NCBI RefSeq assembly: GCF_964033635.1 | Contig: NZ_OZ035533.1 | Span: 6,481,001 to 6,545,000, forward strand | Source of the DNA: Chitinophaga sp. MM2321 | GTDB lineage: Bacteria; Bacteroidota; Bacteroidia; Chitinophagales; Chitinophagaceae | DNA: 64,000 nucleotides | Direction: 5' to 3' | Part shown: positions 45,662-53,721 of the stretch, piece by piece | Numbering within the stretch: position 1 is the stretch's first letter | Layout of the letters: every line of letters begins with the position of its first letter | The notes under the pieces: model-generated | The model's input: only the letters and a program-made list of their open reading frames with translations | Database searches by the model: none | What the model was told of the DNA's origin: nothing | Position numbers and translations under genes: made by a program

Positions 45662-46537
45662 TTACTTATCTTTTGCCCTGTTTACCAGGTATACGCCTAA
45701 AAGAATAATACCCATACACAACACCTGTATCCAGCTAATGGATTCTTTAGCCAGTAACCCCCATCCGATAGCTACTACCGGTAACGCATAAGCGATCATG
45801 GAGGCAAACATGGACCCCGTACTTTTGATAAGCTGGTAAAATAATACAGCGGCAACACCCGTACCCATCACACCTAACACAATACCCGCTGAAAGTGAGC
45901 GCCATGGAGCATCTGCTGTGGTAAATTGCGGGAAGAAATTACTGTACAACAAAATGGGGAAAGTAACCAGCCCACACAAAAACATAGCAATAGCCCCCAG
46001 TTGTAAGGAGCCGAAATTTTTCAGGTAATGATGCACCAGGCTGATATTGATACCATAGCTGATAGTTGCCAGGATCACCAGCAGGCTGTAAAACCAATGT
46101 CCGTTTGTATTGATGCCCTTGGAAGTAAACAATAACACTACGCCGAGCAGCCCGATGAACACACCTATAAGCTGCGCTTTCTTTATGGGACTTTTAAACA
46201 GGACTAATCCTGCCAGGAGGGCCATCAGTGGCGTTAATGAGTTCAGGATGCCTGCCAGTGAACTGTCTATTTCTGTTTCAGCCACGCAAAACAGAAATGC
46301 AGGGATACCATTACCCAAAACTCCGGAGAGAAAGATCAACGGAAGTTTCTTTACAGGTATTTGCCTGATCGCCTTCGGAAGAAAAGGAAGCAGGGCAAGG
46401 CCGGCAGCTACCAACCGGAGACTGGCAACCTGATAAGCCGTGAACGACTCCAATCCTATTTTCATTAAAATAAATGAGCTACCCCACGTGAGCGATAGCA
46501 AGAGAAAAACACCCCAATGGGCAAAGCGATGGTTCAA
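45662..46537 (-). CDS. EamA-family (DMT) transporter
   Basis: A ten-helix transporter of the drug/metabolite (EamA) superfamily. The first EamA unit contains LLLSLTWGSSFILMKIGLESF and the second begins with the stretch FYSLLVILATISYGINISLV. Such proteins export amino acids, cofactors or drugs; substrate unknown. No ATG lies near the N-terminus. A TTG at 46537 opens the protein NHRFAHWGVF, which is the usual family beginning; an earlier TTG at 46588 would add 17 residues. I chose the former, with moderate confidence. It ends in the terminator shared with frr. Confidence 0.8.
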   Translation of the reverse strand: MNHRFAHWGVFLLLSLTWGSSFILMKIGLESFTAYQVASLRLVAAGLALLPFLPKAIRQIPVKKLPLIFLSGVLGNGIPAFLFCVAETEIDSSLAGILNSLTPLMALLAGLVLFKSPIKKAQLIGVFIGLLGVVLLFTSKGINTNGHWFYSLLVILATISYGINISLVHHYLKNFGSLQLGAIAMFLCGLVTFPILLYSNFFPQFTTADAPWRSLSAGIVLGVMGTGVAAVLFYQLIKSTGSMFASMIAYALPVVAIGWGLLAKESISWIQVLCMGIILLGVYLVNRAKDK

Positions 46538-46658
46538 TATGGCATTTTTTAGGACTACAAAGGTCAGGATATAACTGTATTCAAGCAAAATATAAATTGG
46601 GATCTACGCAACACTTCTGACCTGATTTTGTTAAATTTAGTTATAAGAATGTAAATAC

Positions 46659-47405
46659 ATGAGTAAGATCAGGTTGTCAACCATCAGCACTACCGCCCCA
46701 AAGAAGCTTGATAAAGAAAAGATAAAGGCGGAAACCCGGGAAATATTAATAGAACTGGACGAACTGCAAAACCTTTTATACGCACAGCATAAATACAGTG
46801 TGTTAATGGTTATTCAGGGTATGGATGCCAGTGGTAAGGACGGTGTTATTAAGAATGTAACGGGTACGCTGAATCCGCAGGGCTGTACCGTACGTTCTTT
46901 TAAAGCACCATCCACAGAAGAAGCGGAGCATGATTTTTTATGGCGTATACATATGCATGCGCCGGGAAAAGGAATGATCCAGGTTTTTAACAGGTCGCAT
47001 TATGAAGACATTCTTATCCAGCGGGTACATAAGTGGATAGATGATAAGATCGCTTTCAAAAGGATGCGTGCCATCAACGATTTTGAAAAGTTATTATCCG
47101 TTCATAACGAAACCCGGATCCTTAAATTTTATTTGCATGTTTCTCCTGAAGCCCAGCAGCAGCGCCTGGTGGAGCGTACAGAAGATCCCCGTAAGATGTG
47201 GAAGTATAATGAAAATGATTTAGCCGAAGCAAAGCTGTGGGATAAATATATGGATGTATATGAAGATGCCTTCAACCATTGTAATGACATTCCATGGATC
47301 ATTGTACCGGCAGATCACAACTGGTATAAAGAGTACGTGATTGCACTAACGTTAAGGGATACACTCAAATCACTGAAAATGAAATATCCAAGATTGAAGA
47401 AATAA
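46659..47405 (+). CDS. Polyphosphate kinase 2 family protein
   Basis: A 248-residue PPK2, which transfers phosphate between inorganic polyphosphate and nucleotides. Walker A is GMDASGKDG (54-62) and Walker B is FNRSHYED, followed by the lid helix ILIQRVHKW. LNPQGCTVRSFKAPSTEEAEHD is a strong family segment. The single-domain form and length fit polyphosphate:AMP/ADP phosphotransferases; which nucleotide it prefers cannot be read here. It lies between an EamA gene (divergent) and mscL (same direction), with mscL 75 nt downstream. Confidence 0.9.
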   Translation: MSKIRLSTISTTAPKKLDKEKIKAETREILIELDELQNLLYAQHKYSVLMVIQGMDASGKDGVIKNVTGTLNPQGCTVRSFKAPSTEEAEHDFLWRIHMHAPGKGMIQVFNRSHYEDILIQRVHKWIDDKIAFKRMRAINDFEKLLSVHNETRILKFYLHVSPEAQQQRLVERTEDPRKMWKYNENDLAEAKLWDKYMDVYEDAFNHCNDIPWIIVPADHNWYKEYVIALTLRDTLKSLKMKYPRLKK

Positions 47406-47480
47406 TATACTAATAATTAAACACTTCCATGTTTAAGCACTAATTTCGCTTACTTTTTTCACCAATAAAAACCTTGCATT

Positions 47481-47912
47481 ATGTCATTCATTAAAGAATT
47501 TAAAGAGTTTGCTACCAAAGGAAATGTGATGGATCTGGCTGTGGGTGTGATCATTGGAGGTGCTTTTGGTAAAATTGTTACGTCACTGGTAGATAATATC
47601 CTGATGCCAGTGATCGGTATTTTTACAGGCGGTGTAAACTTTACAGACAAATTCATATTATTGAATGAAAGCAAGGGGACGCATTTCGACAGCCTTGCAA
47701 CAGCAAAAACAGCGGGCGCACCGGTATTTGCTTATGGCGCATTTATTCAGAGCGTAATTGATTTCCTGATCATTGCCTTCTGTATCTTCCTCCTGGTGAA
47801 ATTTATGAATAGCCTGACGAAGAAACAGGAAGCGGCTCCTGCTCCTGCCGAACCTACTGCTCAGGAAAAACTGCTGATGGAAATACGCGACGAATTAAAG
47901 AAACCAAGATAA
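47481..47912 (+). CDS. mscL: Large-conductance mechanosensitive channel
   Basis: A 143-residue MscL, the emergency valve opened by membrane tension in osmotic downshock. The N-terminal [24 protein letters not shown] is nearly the textbook sequence, including the gate helix. The second helix ([20 protein letters not shown], in the C-terminal half) and the charged C-terminal helix are present. Alone after ppk2; TAATTTCG (47441-47448) may be its -7 box. A hairpin at 47930 follows. Confidence 0.95.
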   Translation: MSFIKEFKEFATKGNVMDLAVGVIIGGAFGKIVTSLVDNILMPVIGIFTGGVNFTDKFILLNESKGTHFDSLATAKTAGAPVFAYGAFIQSVIDFLIIAFCIFLLVKFMNSLTKKQEAAPAPAEPTAQEKLLMEIRDELKKPR

Positions 47913-47929
47913 TTTTCTGCATACCCCCT

Positions 47930-47966
47930 GCATTCAGATTCTTTCTTACAGAAGGAATCTGAATGC
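47930..47966. terminator. Hairpin after mscL
   Basis: GCATTCAGATTC (47930-47941) pairs perfectly with GAATCTGAATGC (47955-47966) across 13 nt. No T-run follows, so termination is plausible but unproven; it also precedes the DUF3078 gene by 33 nt. Confidence 0.6.
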
Positions 47967-47999
47967 TATGTATATACGCTAATCTTAAAAATTTTATTG

Positions 48000-48944
48000 A
48001 TGAAAAAACTTACTTTATCCATTGCCTGTAGCTTACTGTGTTACATGAGCACACAGGCACAAAATGACTGGATGAAGACATCTCGTGAAGAGGCTTCGAC
48101 GAAGATCAAAAAGGACGCAGCAGATACAATCCCCAAATTATGGAAAAAGGGATTGAATATCAATGTAAACATTAACCAGGGATCATTGACCAATTGGGCC
48201 GCGGGTGGAGATAACTTTTCTTTCTCCCTGGGTTCCAATGTATATGCATGGGCATTCTACAAAAAAGGAAAGCATTCCTGGGACAACGTAGCTGATCTGG
48301 CATATGGCTATATCAATACTACCAGTCTCGGTGGCCGTAAAAGCGATGACCGTATAGACCTGACCTCAAAATATGGTTATGAAATTGGTCATAACTGGTA
48401 TGCCAGTGGGTTAGTGAATCTCCGGACCCAGTTTACGGATGGTTTTCTTTATCCGTCAGATACCACGCCACAGCTATCTTCCAGGTTCTTTGCACCGGCG
48501 TATGTTTTAGTGTCACCGGGTTTTGATTATAAGCCGGTACCGGAATTTTCTTTATTTCTGTCCCCCGTTACTTCACGGTTTGTGCTGGTAATGGATGATG
48601 CGCTTTCCCAACAGGGCGCCTATGGCGTAGATACAGGCACGCATTTTAAATATGAACTGGGCGCGTATCTATCTGCCAACTATATTAAAACCATCGGGAA
48701 AAATATAACTTATAAGGGTCGCCTGGATTTATTTTCAGACTATCGTCATAATCCACAAAACATCGATGTTTTCTTTACCAATGCGCTGGAGCTGAAAGTA
48801 AATAAATGGATTTCTGCTTTACTGTCATGTGATATGATCTATGATGATGATGTAAAAGTGTTTGAAAACAAGAAAACAGGGGTGAAAGGGGCGCGATTGC
48901 AGATCAAACAGGTCATAGGCATAGGTTTCACTGCTAAGTTCTGA
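48000..48944 (+). CDS. DUF3078 outer-membrane protein
   Basis: A 314-residue protein of the DUF3078 family, restricted mainly to Bacteroidota. A signal peptide (cleavage near STQAQ) precedes the family opening LWKKGLNINVNINQGSLTNWAAGGDNFS, in two parts. The rest is strand-rich (VYAWAFYKKGKHSWDNVADLAYGY and the like) and ends with a terminal Phe in GIGFTAKF, consistent with a small beta barrel. Function unknown. A TTG two codons earlier also opens the frame; the ATG at 48000 is preferred. Confidence 0.85.
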   Translation: MKKLTLSIACSLLCYMSTQAQNDWMKTSREEASTKIKKDAADTIPKLWKKGLNINVNINQGSLTNWAAGGDNFSFSLGSNVYAWAFYKKGKHSWDNVADLAYGYINTTSLGGRKSDDRIDLTSKYGYEIGHNWYASGLVNLRTQFTDGFLYPSDTTPQLSSRFFAPAYVLVSPGFDYKPVPEFSLFLSPVTSRFVLVMDDALSQQGAYGVDTGTHFKYELGAYLSANYIKTIGKNITYKGRLDLFSDYRHNPQNIDVFFTNALELKVNKWISALLSCDMIYDDDVKVFENKKTGVKGARLQIKQVIGIGFTAKF

Positions 48945-48960
48945 TTAGCCGGAATTTTGT

Positions 48961-48998
48961 TATTTTTGATAGCTGGCGCCGCTGCGAACTGCAGCGGC
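48961..48998 (+). promoter_or_regulatory. -7 box and leader hairpin of scpA
   Basis: TATTTTTG (48961-48968) matches TAnnTTTG. About 10 nt later GCCGCTGC (48978-48985) pairs perfectly with GCAGCGGC (48991-48998) across the 5-nt loop GAACT. If the promoter is used, the hairpin lies at the very 5' end of the mRNA. It could equally be the terminator of the DUF3078 gene. Confidence 0.5.
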
Positions 48999-49028
48999 CC
49001 GGCACCAGGAATTTTAAAATATTAGCAA

Positions 49029-49820
49029 GTGAGCGAGCAAGTCACCTATAAAATCAAATTACCGCAATTTGAAGGTCCTTTTGATCTGTTGCTGTTCTTC
49101 ATAGAACGGGATGAGCTGGATATTTATAATATTCCCATTACGACCATTACGAATGAGTTCCTGGATTATGTACACCATATAGAAACATTGAATATTGAAC
49201 TCGCCAGCGAGTTCATCCTGTTTGTATCCACCCTGATGCGTATTAAGGCAAAGATGCTGATACCACGTAAAGAAGTGGATGAACAGGGTAATGAGATTGA
49301 TCCGCGTATGGAACTCATCGACAAGATCCTTGAGTATAAACGCTACAAGCTGGCAGCAGCAGAGCTGGCAGAACTGGAAGCAGACCGTATGCTGCATATC
49401 AAGCGCGGCAACATTGCAAAGGAGCTGGCTGAAATCGGTGAAGTGACCAGTGAAGGTACGGAGGTACAGACCCTCACGCTGTTTAAACTGGCTAAAACCT
49501 TTGAAAAGGTAATGCTGCGCGTGAAGGAACGTGATAATAAACCCCAACATGTGGTGTACAAGTACGATTACACCATGGAAGGTTCCAGGATGTATATGGA
49601 AGAACTGGCCCGCGCAGAAAGAACCCTGGCCTTTGAAAAGATATTTGATCACTGTAAAGACCGGGTGCACGCCATTTTCCTGTTTCTCAGCATGCTGGAA
49701 CTGGTACAAATGAAGCACATGGGCATTATGGTGGGAGAAGGACGGAACAATTTCATCATTGAATACATAGATCCTGCCGATAGGGAGGAAGAACCTGCGG
49801 GGACTTTAATAGATGGCTGA
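49029..49820 (+). CDS. scpA: Segregation and condensation protein A
   Basis: A 263-residue ScpA kleisin, which bridges the SMC dimer in chromosome condensation. It starts at GTG with VTYKIKLPQFEGPFDLLLFF, the near-universal ScpA beginning, and the N-terminal helix that binds SMC follows (IETLNIELASEFILFVSTLM). The C-terminal winged helix contains RVHAIFLFLSMLELVQMKHM, in two parts. No upstream in-frame ATG exists, so GTG is the start. Its end overlaps the next gene by 8 nt; the SMC and ScpB genes are not here. Confidence 0.9.
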   Translation: MSEQVTYKIKLPQFEGPFDLLLFFIERDELDIYNIPITTITNEFLDYVHHIETLNIELASEFILFVSTLMRIKAKMLIPRKEVDEQGNEIDPRMELIDKILEYKRYKLAAAELAELEADRMLHIKRGNIAKELAEIGEVTSEGTEVQTLTLFKLAKTFEKVMLRVKERDNKPQHVVYKYDYTMEGSRMYMEELARAERTLAFEKIFDHCKDRVHAIFLFLSMLELVQMKHMGIMVGEGRNNFIIEYIDPADREEEPAGTLIDG

Positions 49821-50718
49821 GAAACGTGAAAATATCGGGATAGTTTCATTACCGGCATACGCCAATATTGATCCTACTTTTGTGGTGTCTGGCCTATGTG
49901 AACTGGGCAACACCTTTTTTAGCCAGGTAGGCGTACCCCACCGGCACGACTTTTACACCATTTATTGGATCAAGAAAGGTAAGCTGTTGCATACCATTGA
50001 TACCGTAATACATGAAGTAAAGAAAAATACCCTGTTTTTCCTGGCTCCCGGCCAGGTACACAACCTGCAAATGAGCGAAAGAGTGGATGGTTATATGATC
50101 GCTTTTCAGGATGCGTTCATGTGTTTGAAAGACCAGACACAGATTTCGGGCATTAACTCCGGCCTCTTTTTCAATAACCAGTTTAGCAGTATCATTACGC
50201 CTAATGCAGAACAGGCCATGGATATAGAAGCCATTGTGCGCCTGATGCAGAAAGAACTGACCATGCGTGAGCCGGAATATGAAACGGCGCTGCATGGCCT
50301 GCTACGTTACTTCCTGGTGCTGGCTTCCCGTATCAAGGGTGAAAACCTGGCTATCTCCCCCGAACAACATGCAGTGCATAACAGTTCTATCTTCCTGAAA
50401 TTTAAAAACCTGATTGAAGAAAAATACCAGGAATTAAAAACGGTATCTGATTATGCGGCTATCCTGCATATCAAACCGGTGTTGCTGAATGAGATCAGCA
50501 AGCAACTATCCGGTATTACAGCCGGAGAGCATATCCGTAACCGCGTGATCCTGGAGGCACAAAGGTATTTGTATAATACAGACCTTACTGCCAAAGAAAT
50601 AGCCTACAAGCTCGGTTTTGACGATCCACACTATTTTAGCCGCTTTTTTAAGAAATATACCACCCAAAGCCCTTCTGAATTCAAGGAGGCTTCCCGCATA
50701 ATCAGCCACCAACCTTAA
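49813..50718 (+). CDS. AraC-family regulator with cupin-like sensor domain
   Basis: A 301-residue regulator. The N-terminal domain has the AraC-type cupin look: PHRHDFYTIYWIKKGKLLHT and FFLAPGQVHNL, where the His residues can bind a small ligand or metal. The C-terminal double helix-turn-helix includes KTVSDYAAILHIKPVLLNEI and LTAKEIAYKLGFDDPHYFSRFFKK, both family hallmarks. It overlaps scpA by 8 nt, so they are co-transcribed. It precedes the pirin-YceI-nitroreductase group and is the natural candidate to control it; that is inference. Confidence 0.88.
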   Translation: MAEKRENIGIVSLPAYANIDPTFVVSGLCELGNTFFSQVGVPHRHDFYTIYWIKKGKLLHTIDTVIHEVKKNTLFFLAPGQVHNLQMSERVDGYMIAFQDAFMCLKDQTQISGINSGLFFNNQFSSIITPNAEQAMDIEAIVRLMQKELTMREPEYETALHGLLRYFLVLASRIKGENLAISPEQHAVHNSSIFLKFKNLIEEKYQELKTVSDYAAILHIKPVLLNEISKQLSGITAGEHIRNRVILEAQRYLYNTDLTAKEIAYKLGFDDPHYFSRFFKKYTTQSPSEFKEASRIISHQP

Positions 50719-50789
50719 TTTGCCCCTTTTTATAAAAAAAGTCCATCACAGAAGAAGTTTTATCCATTCTCAACAGGTGTTGTAACATG

Positions 50790-50813
50790 TACTTTTGTGT
50801 TGTCTTAAGGAGG
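50790..50813 (+). promoter_or_regulatory. -7 box and strong Shine-Dalgarno of the first pirin gene
   Basis: TACTTTTG (50790-50797) matches TAnnTTTG. A full Shine-Dalgarno AAGGAGG (50807-50813) lies 8 nt before the ATG at 50822. It decides the start: an earlier in-frame TTG at 50795 lies inside the -7 box and cannot be the start. Confidence 0.75.
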
Positions 50814-50821
50814 CAAACAAT

Positions 50822-51694
50822 ATGAAAACAACAAAACATGTAAGTCAGATTTTAATAGCGCCGGCCCCCCACCTGGTGGGCGACGGATTCAGGGTACAGA
50901 GTGTTTTGCCTGGTGGCACACGCTCGCTGAACAATAAGATCAGCCCCTTTATACTGATGGACTATGGCGCGCCATCCTACTTCCCCCCTACCAACAAACC
51001 ACGTGGGGTGGATCAGCATCCGCATAAAGGATTTGAAACCGTAACGGTTGTATACCAGGGCGAACTGGAACACCGTGATTCTACCGGCAGCCAGGGAAAA
51101 CTAGCTCCTGGTGATGTACAGTGGATGACTGCGGCTGCAGGAATCGTGCATGAAGAAAAACATGAAACGGAATTTAGTAAACGTGGCGGCAAGGTAGAAA
51201 TGGCCCAGCTATGGGTAAATCTTCCCAAAGCTTATAAAAACAACAAACCTGGTTATCAGAACCTGACAAAAGCAGAGATCCCGGTGATTGATCTGGGAGA
51301 AGGCAGCTTTGTGAGAGTGATTGCCGGTGAGTTCAACGGTACCAAGGGCGCTGCTAAAACTTTTTCACCTGTTAACGTACTTGATGTGCAGTTGAAAAAA
51401 GGCGATAAACTCGATGTTACTTTTCCACAGCATTTTAATACTGCCGTGGTGATGATGCGCGGCGAAGCTGATTTTAACGGCAACGCAGCCAAAGGAGTAG
51501 AAACCGTTTTGTTTGAACATGATGGTACAGATATTACGGTTACTGCGCTGGAAGATACAGCTATGCTGATTTTGAGCGGAGAGCCGATTGATGAACCCAT
51601 TTTCGCTTATGGTCCTTTTGTAATGAATACAGAAGATGAGATCAAAGAAGCAATCAACGATTACAACGCCGGAAAAATGGGCTTTTTAAACTAA
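50822..51694 (+). CDS. Pirin family cupin protein
   Basis: A 290-residue pirin, a double cupin whose iron site sits in the N-terminal domain. The metal ligands are visible in DQHPHKGFETVTVVYQGELEHRD and IVHEEKHE (two His from HPH, the His of EHRD, and Glu). Pirins include quercetin 2,3-dioxygenases and redox-sensitive regulators; the catalytic type is not certain. Its Shine-Dalgarno is far better than that of most genes here. YceI follows 29 nt later, so an operon pirin-yceI-nitroreductase is likely. Confidence 0.9.
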   Translation: MKTTKHVSQILIAPAPHLVGDGFRVQSVLPGGTRSLNNKISPFILMDYGAPSYFPPTNKPRGVDQHPHKGFETVTVVYQGELEHRDSTGSQGKLAPGDVQWMTAAAGIVHEEKHETEFSKRGGKVEMAQLWVNLPKAYKNNKPGYQNLTKAEIPVIDLGEGSFVRVIAGEFNGTKGAAKTFSPVNVLDVQLKKGDKLDVTFPQHFNTAVVMMRGEADFNGNAAKGVETVLFEHDGTDITVTALEDTAMLILSGEPIDEPIFAYGPFVMNTEDEIKEAINDYNAGKMGFLN

Positions 51695-51723
51695 TTCAAT
51701 AACGATTTTAAAACAATAATTAT

Positions 51724-52248
51724 ATGACAACCTGGAAAATTGACCCTTCACATAGTGATGTACAATTTAAAGTAAAGCACCTGATGATCACGACCGTTAC
51801 CGGTCAGTTCGGAACATTTGATGCTACCATGCAAACAACTGATAGTGATTTCAGCTCTGCAAATATTTCTTTTGAAGCAGATATCAATAGCGTTACTACA
51901 CAGAACGCACAGCGTGATCAGCATTTGCTGGCAAGCGATTTTTTCGAAGCAGAAAAATATCCAAAGCTGAAATTTGTATCTAAAGAAGTGAAGAAAGTAG
52001 ACGACGAAAATTATAAACTGATCGGTGATTTAACCATCCGTGATAATACACGCCCGGTTGAACTGAAAGTGGAATTTGGCGGTGAAGTAGTGGACCCATA
52101 CGGTCAAACCAAAGCTGGTTTTGAACTGAGTGGTAAAATTAACCGCAAGGACTTTGGACTTACTTTTAATGCTACTACAGAAACAGGTGGTATTATGCTG
52201 AGTGATGAAGTGAAATTGTTAGCGAACGTGCAAATGGTAAAGCAATAA
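51724..52248 (+). CDS. YceI family protein
   Basis: A 174-residue YceI-type lipocalin-like barrel, here without a signal peptide. The family opening WKIDPSHSDVQFKVKHLMIT and the end GKINRKDFGLTFNATTETGG are clear. YceI proteins bind isoprenoids such as polyprenols or quinones and respond to base or oxidative stress in some bacteria. Without a signal peptide this one should act in the cytoplasm. The nitroreductase starts 2 nt after its stop, so the two are translated from one message. Confidence 0.9.
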   Translation: MTTWKIDPSHSDVQFKVKHLMITTVTGQFGTFDATMQTTDSDFSSANISFEADINSVTTQNAQRDQHLLASDFFEAEKYPKLKFVSKEVKKVDDENYKLIGDLTIRDNTRPVELKVEFGGEVVDPYGQTKAGFELSGKINRKDFGLTFNATTETGGIMLSDEVKLLANVQMVKQ

Positions 52249-52250
52249 AA

Positions 52251-52880
52251 ATGGATATTTTACAGAAGCTCGAATGGCGTTATGCCGTGAAAAAGTTTGA
52301 TGCAGCCAGAAAGTTGAGTGCTGCACAGCTGGACCGTATTATTGCCGCTACAAGGCTTTCCGCCTCCTCTTATGGCTTACAGCCGTATAAGATCCTGGTG
52401 GTAGAGAATCCGGCAGTAAGAGAACAACTGAGAAAAGCTTCATGGAATCAGACGCAGATTACAGATGCCTCGCATCTGGTAGTGTTTGCCAGGTATAACG
52501 ATTTACAGGCGTCTCACGTAGATGACTATACGAAAAATATCGCGGCTACCCGTAATATCAACCCCGAAGATCTGGCAGGTTTTGCCGGTGTTATGAAGGG
52601 AACCGTAAACCGGTTGGACGCAAAGGATGCAGCAGTGTGGACTTCCAAACAGGCTTACCTGGCACTGGGTACACTGCTCACCGCAGCAGCTGCTGAAGAC
52701 ATTGATGCCTGCCCGATGGAAGGCTTTGATGCTGCACAGTATGATGAAATTTTAGGACTCAAAGATAAAGGACTTGCTACTGTAGTAATAGCTGCAATTG
52801 GTTTCAGAGCGGATGATGATGTGATGCAACATGCTAAAAAGGTACGTAAGCCAATGGATGAATTGGTAGAGATGATTTAA
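52251..52880 (+). CDS. NAD(P)H-dependent nitroreductase, NfsB/YdgI-like
   Basis: A 209-residue FMN enzyme of the nitroreductase family. The opening EWRYAVKKFDAARKLSAAQL and the middle SSYGLQPYKILVVE are the FMN-binding segments. The segment AAAEDIDACPMEGFDAAQYD matches the NfsB/YdgI group, which reduces quinones, nitroaromatics or enones with NAD(P)H. The start is 2 nt from the yceI stop. The stop codon is followed by a long inverted repeat. It probably shares a detoxification role with pirin and YceI; that link is inference. Confidence 0.92.
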   Translation: MDILQKLEWRYAVKKFDAARKLSAAQLDRIIAATRLSASSYGLQPYKILVVENPAVREQLRKASWNQTQITDASHLVVFARYNDLQASHVDDYTKNIAATRNINPEDLAGFAGVMKGTVNRLDAKDAAVWTSKQAYLALGTLLTAAAAEDIDACPMEGFDAAQYDEILGLKDKGLATVVIAAIGFRADDDVMQHAKKVRKPMDELVEMI

Positions 52881-52884
52881 AGAC

Positions 52885-53021
52885 AGGACCAGGATTTGAT
52901 GGATTTAAAAAGATCACCCTGATTGATCACGTAGATAAGAGGAAAGACCAGCTATAATGGCGCTTTTATATCTACCTGATCAATCAGGGTGATCTTTTTA
53001 AATCCATCAAATCCTGGTCCT
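52885..53021. repeat. Intergenic inverted repeat, family B copy 1 (53-bp arms)
   Basis: Left arm 52885-52937 and right arm 52969-53021 match over 53 bp with one mismatch. Words: AGGACCAGGATTTGATGG, ATTTAAAAAGATCACCC, TGATTGATCA, GTAGATA. It begins 4 nt after the nitroreductase stop and ends 9 nt before the likely -7 box of the OsmC gene. The outer GACCAGGATT word is shared with the copy at 59156. Confidence 0.97.
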
Positions 53022-53030
53022 ATTAGTAAT

Positions 53031-53038
53031 TAATTTTG
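53031..53038 (+). promoter_or_regulatory. -7 box (TAATTTTG) of the OsmC-family gene
   Basis: TAATTTTG matches TAnnTTTG, 53 nt before the ATG and directly after the inverted repeat. It suggests OsmC is not read through from the nitroreductase. Confidence 0.5.
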
Positions 53039-53091
53039 TAATTTGGACCTCCACACAGATTTATCACCTCAAATAATAAAAAATTTCTAAC

Positions 53092-53502
53092 ATGAAAAGA
53101 TTTGCATCTGCCAACTGGCAAGGCACTGGTAAAGAAGGTAAAGGAACCGTGAGTTCACAATCCACTGTACTGAATAACACACAGTACTCCTTCAGCAGCC
53201 GTTTTGAAGACGGTATCGGCACTAACCCCGAAGAGCTAATTGCTGCTGCTCACGCCGGCTGTTTCACCATGAAACTGAGCTTCGTGATTACCGGCGCTGG
53301 TCTCACTCCCGGTAACATCGATACTAAATGCACCATAACCCTCGATAATGGCGCTATTACTTCCAGCCACCTCGAAGTAAAAGCCAGCGTTCCTGGTCTG
53401 GATGCAGCAAAATTTGCTGAAATGGCCGCAGACGCTAAAGCGAACTGCCCTATCAGCAAACTGCTGAATACCGATATTACCATGGATGCCGTACTGGTAT
53501 AA
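53092..53502 (+). CDS. OsmC/Ohr family peroxide reductase
   Basis: A 136-residue OsmC-type thiol peroxidase that reduces organic hydroperoxides. The two active cysteines are in [12 protein letters not shown] (about residue 62) and [10 protein letters not shown] (about residue 124), and the spacing fits OsmC. The Gly-rich [16 protein letters not shown] is the family centre. It lies between two large inverted repeats, with its own -7 box, downstream of the pirin-YceI-nitroreductase operon. Confidence 0.92.
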   Translation: MKRFASANWQGTGKEGKGTVSSQSTVLNNTQYSFSSRFEDGIGTNPEELIAAAHAGCFTMKLSFVITGAGLTPGNIDTKCTITLDNGAITSSHLEVKASVPGLDAAKFAEMAADAKANCPISKLLNTDITMDAVLV

Positions 53503-53506
53503 CCAG

Positions 53507-53637
53507 TATTTACGGATTTACGATTTTTTTGATTTAGTTATTTAAAAATGCAGCGGAGATCACCTTTGGGTAATTTCCGCTGCATTTTTTAAATAACAAA
53601 ATTCGTAAATCAAAAAATTCGTAAATCCATAAATATT
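53507..53637. repeat. Intergenic inverted repeat, family A copy 5 (left arm shortened)
   Basis: Words on the left: TATTTACGGATTTACGATTT, TTTTGATTTAGTTATTTAAA, AATGCAGCGG. On the right: CCGCTGCATT, TTTTAAATAAC, AAAATTCGTAAATC, AAAAAATTCGTAAATCC. The right arm contains a CGAATTT-type word (read as AAATTCG) near GTTATTT that the left arm lacks. It begins 5 nt after the OsmC stop. It uses the GATTTAGTTATTT wording also seen in copy 1. Confidence 0.9.
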
Positions 53638-53708
53638 CTGTCCACTTTTTTCAACATATCATCCATTCCAATCCACAACGTTTATACCGATCTTTGTATG
53701 GTATAAAT

Positions 53709-53715
53709 AAGGAGA
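53709..53715 (+). promoter_or_regulatory. Shine-Dalgarno of the second pirin gene
   Basis: AAGGAGA, 6 nt before the ATG at 53722. It fixes the start and is unusually good for this genome. Confidence 0.6.
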
Positions 53716-53721
53716 TTTTTT

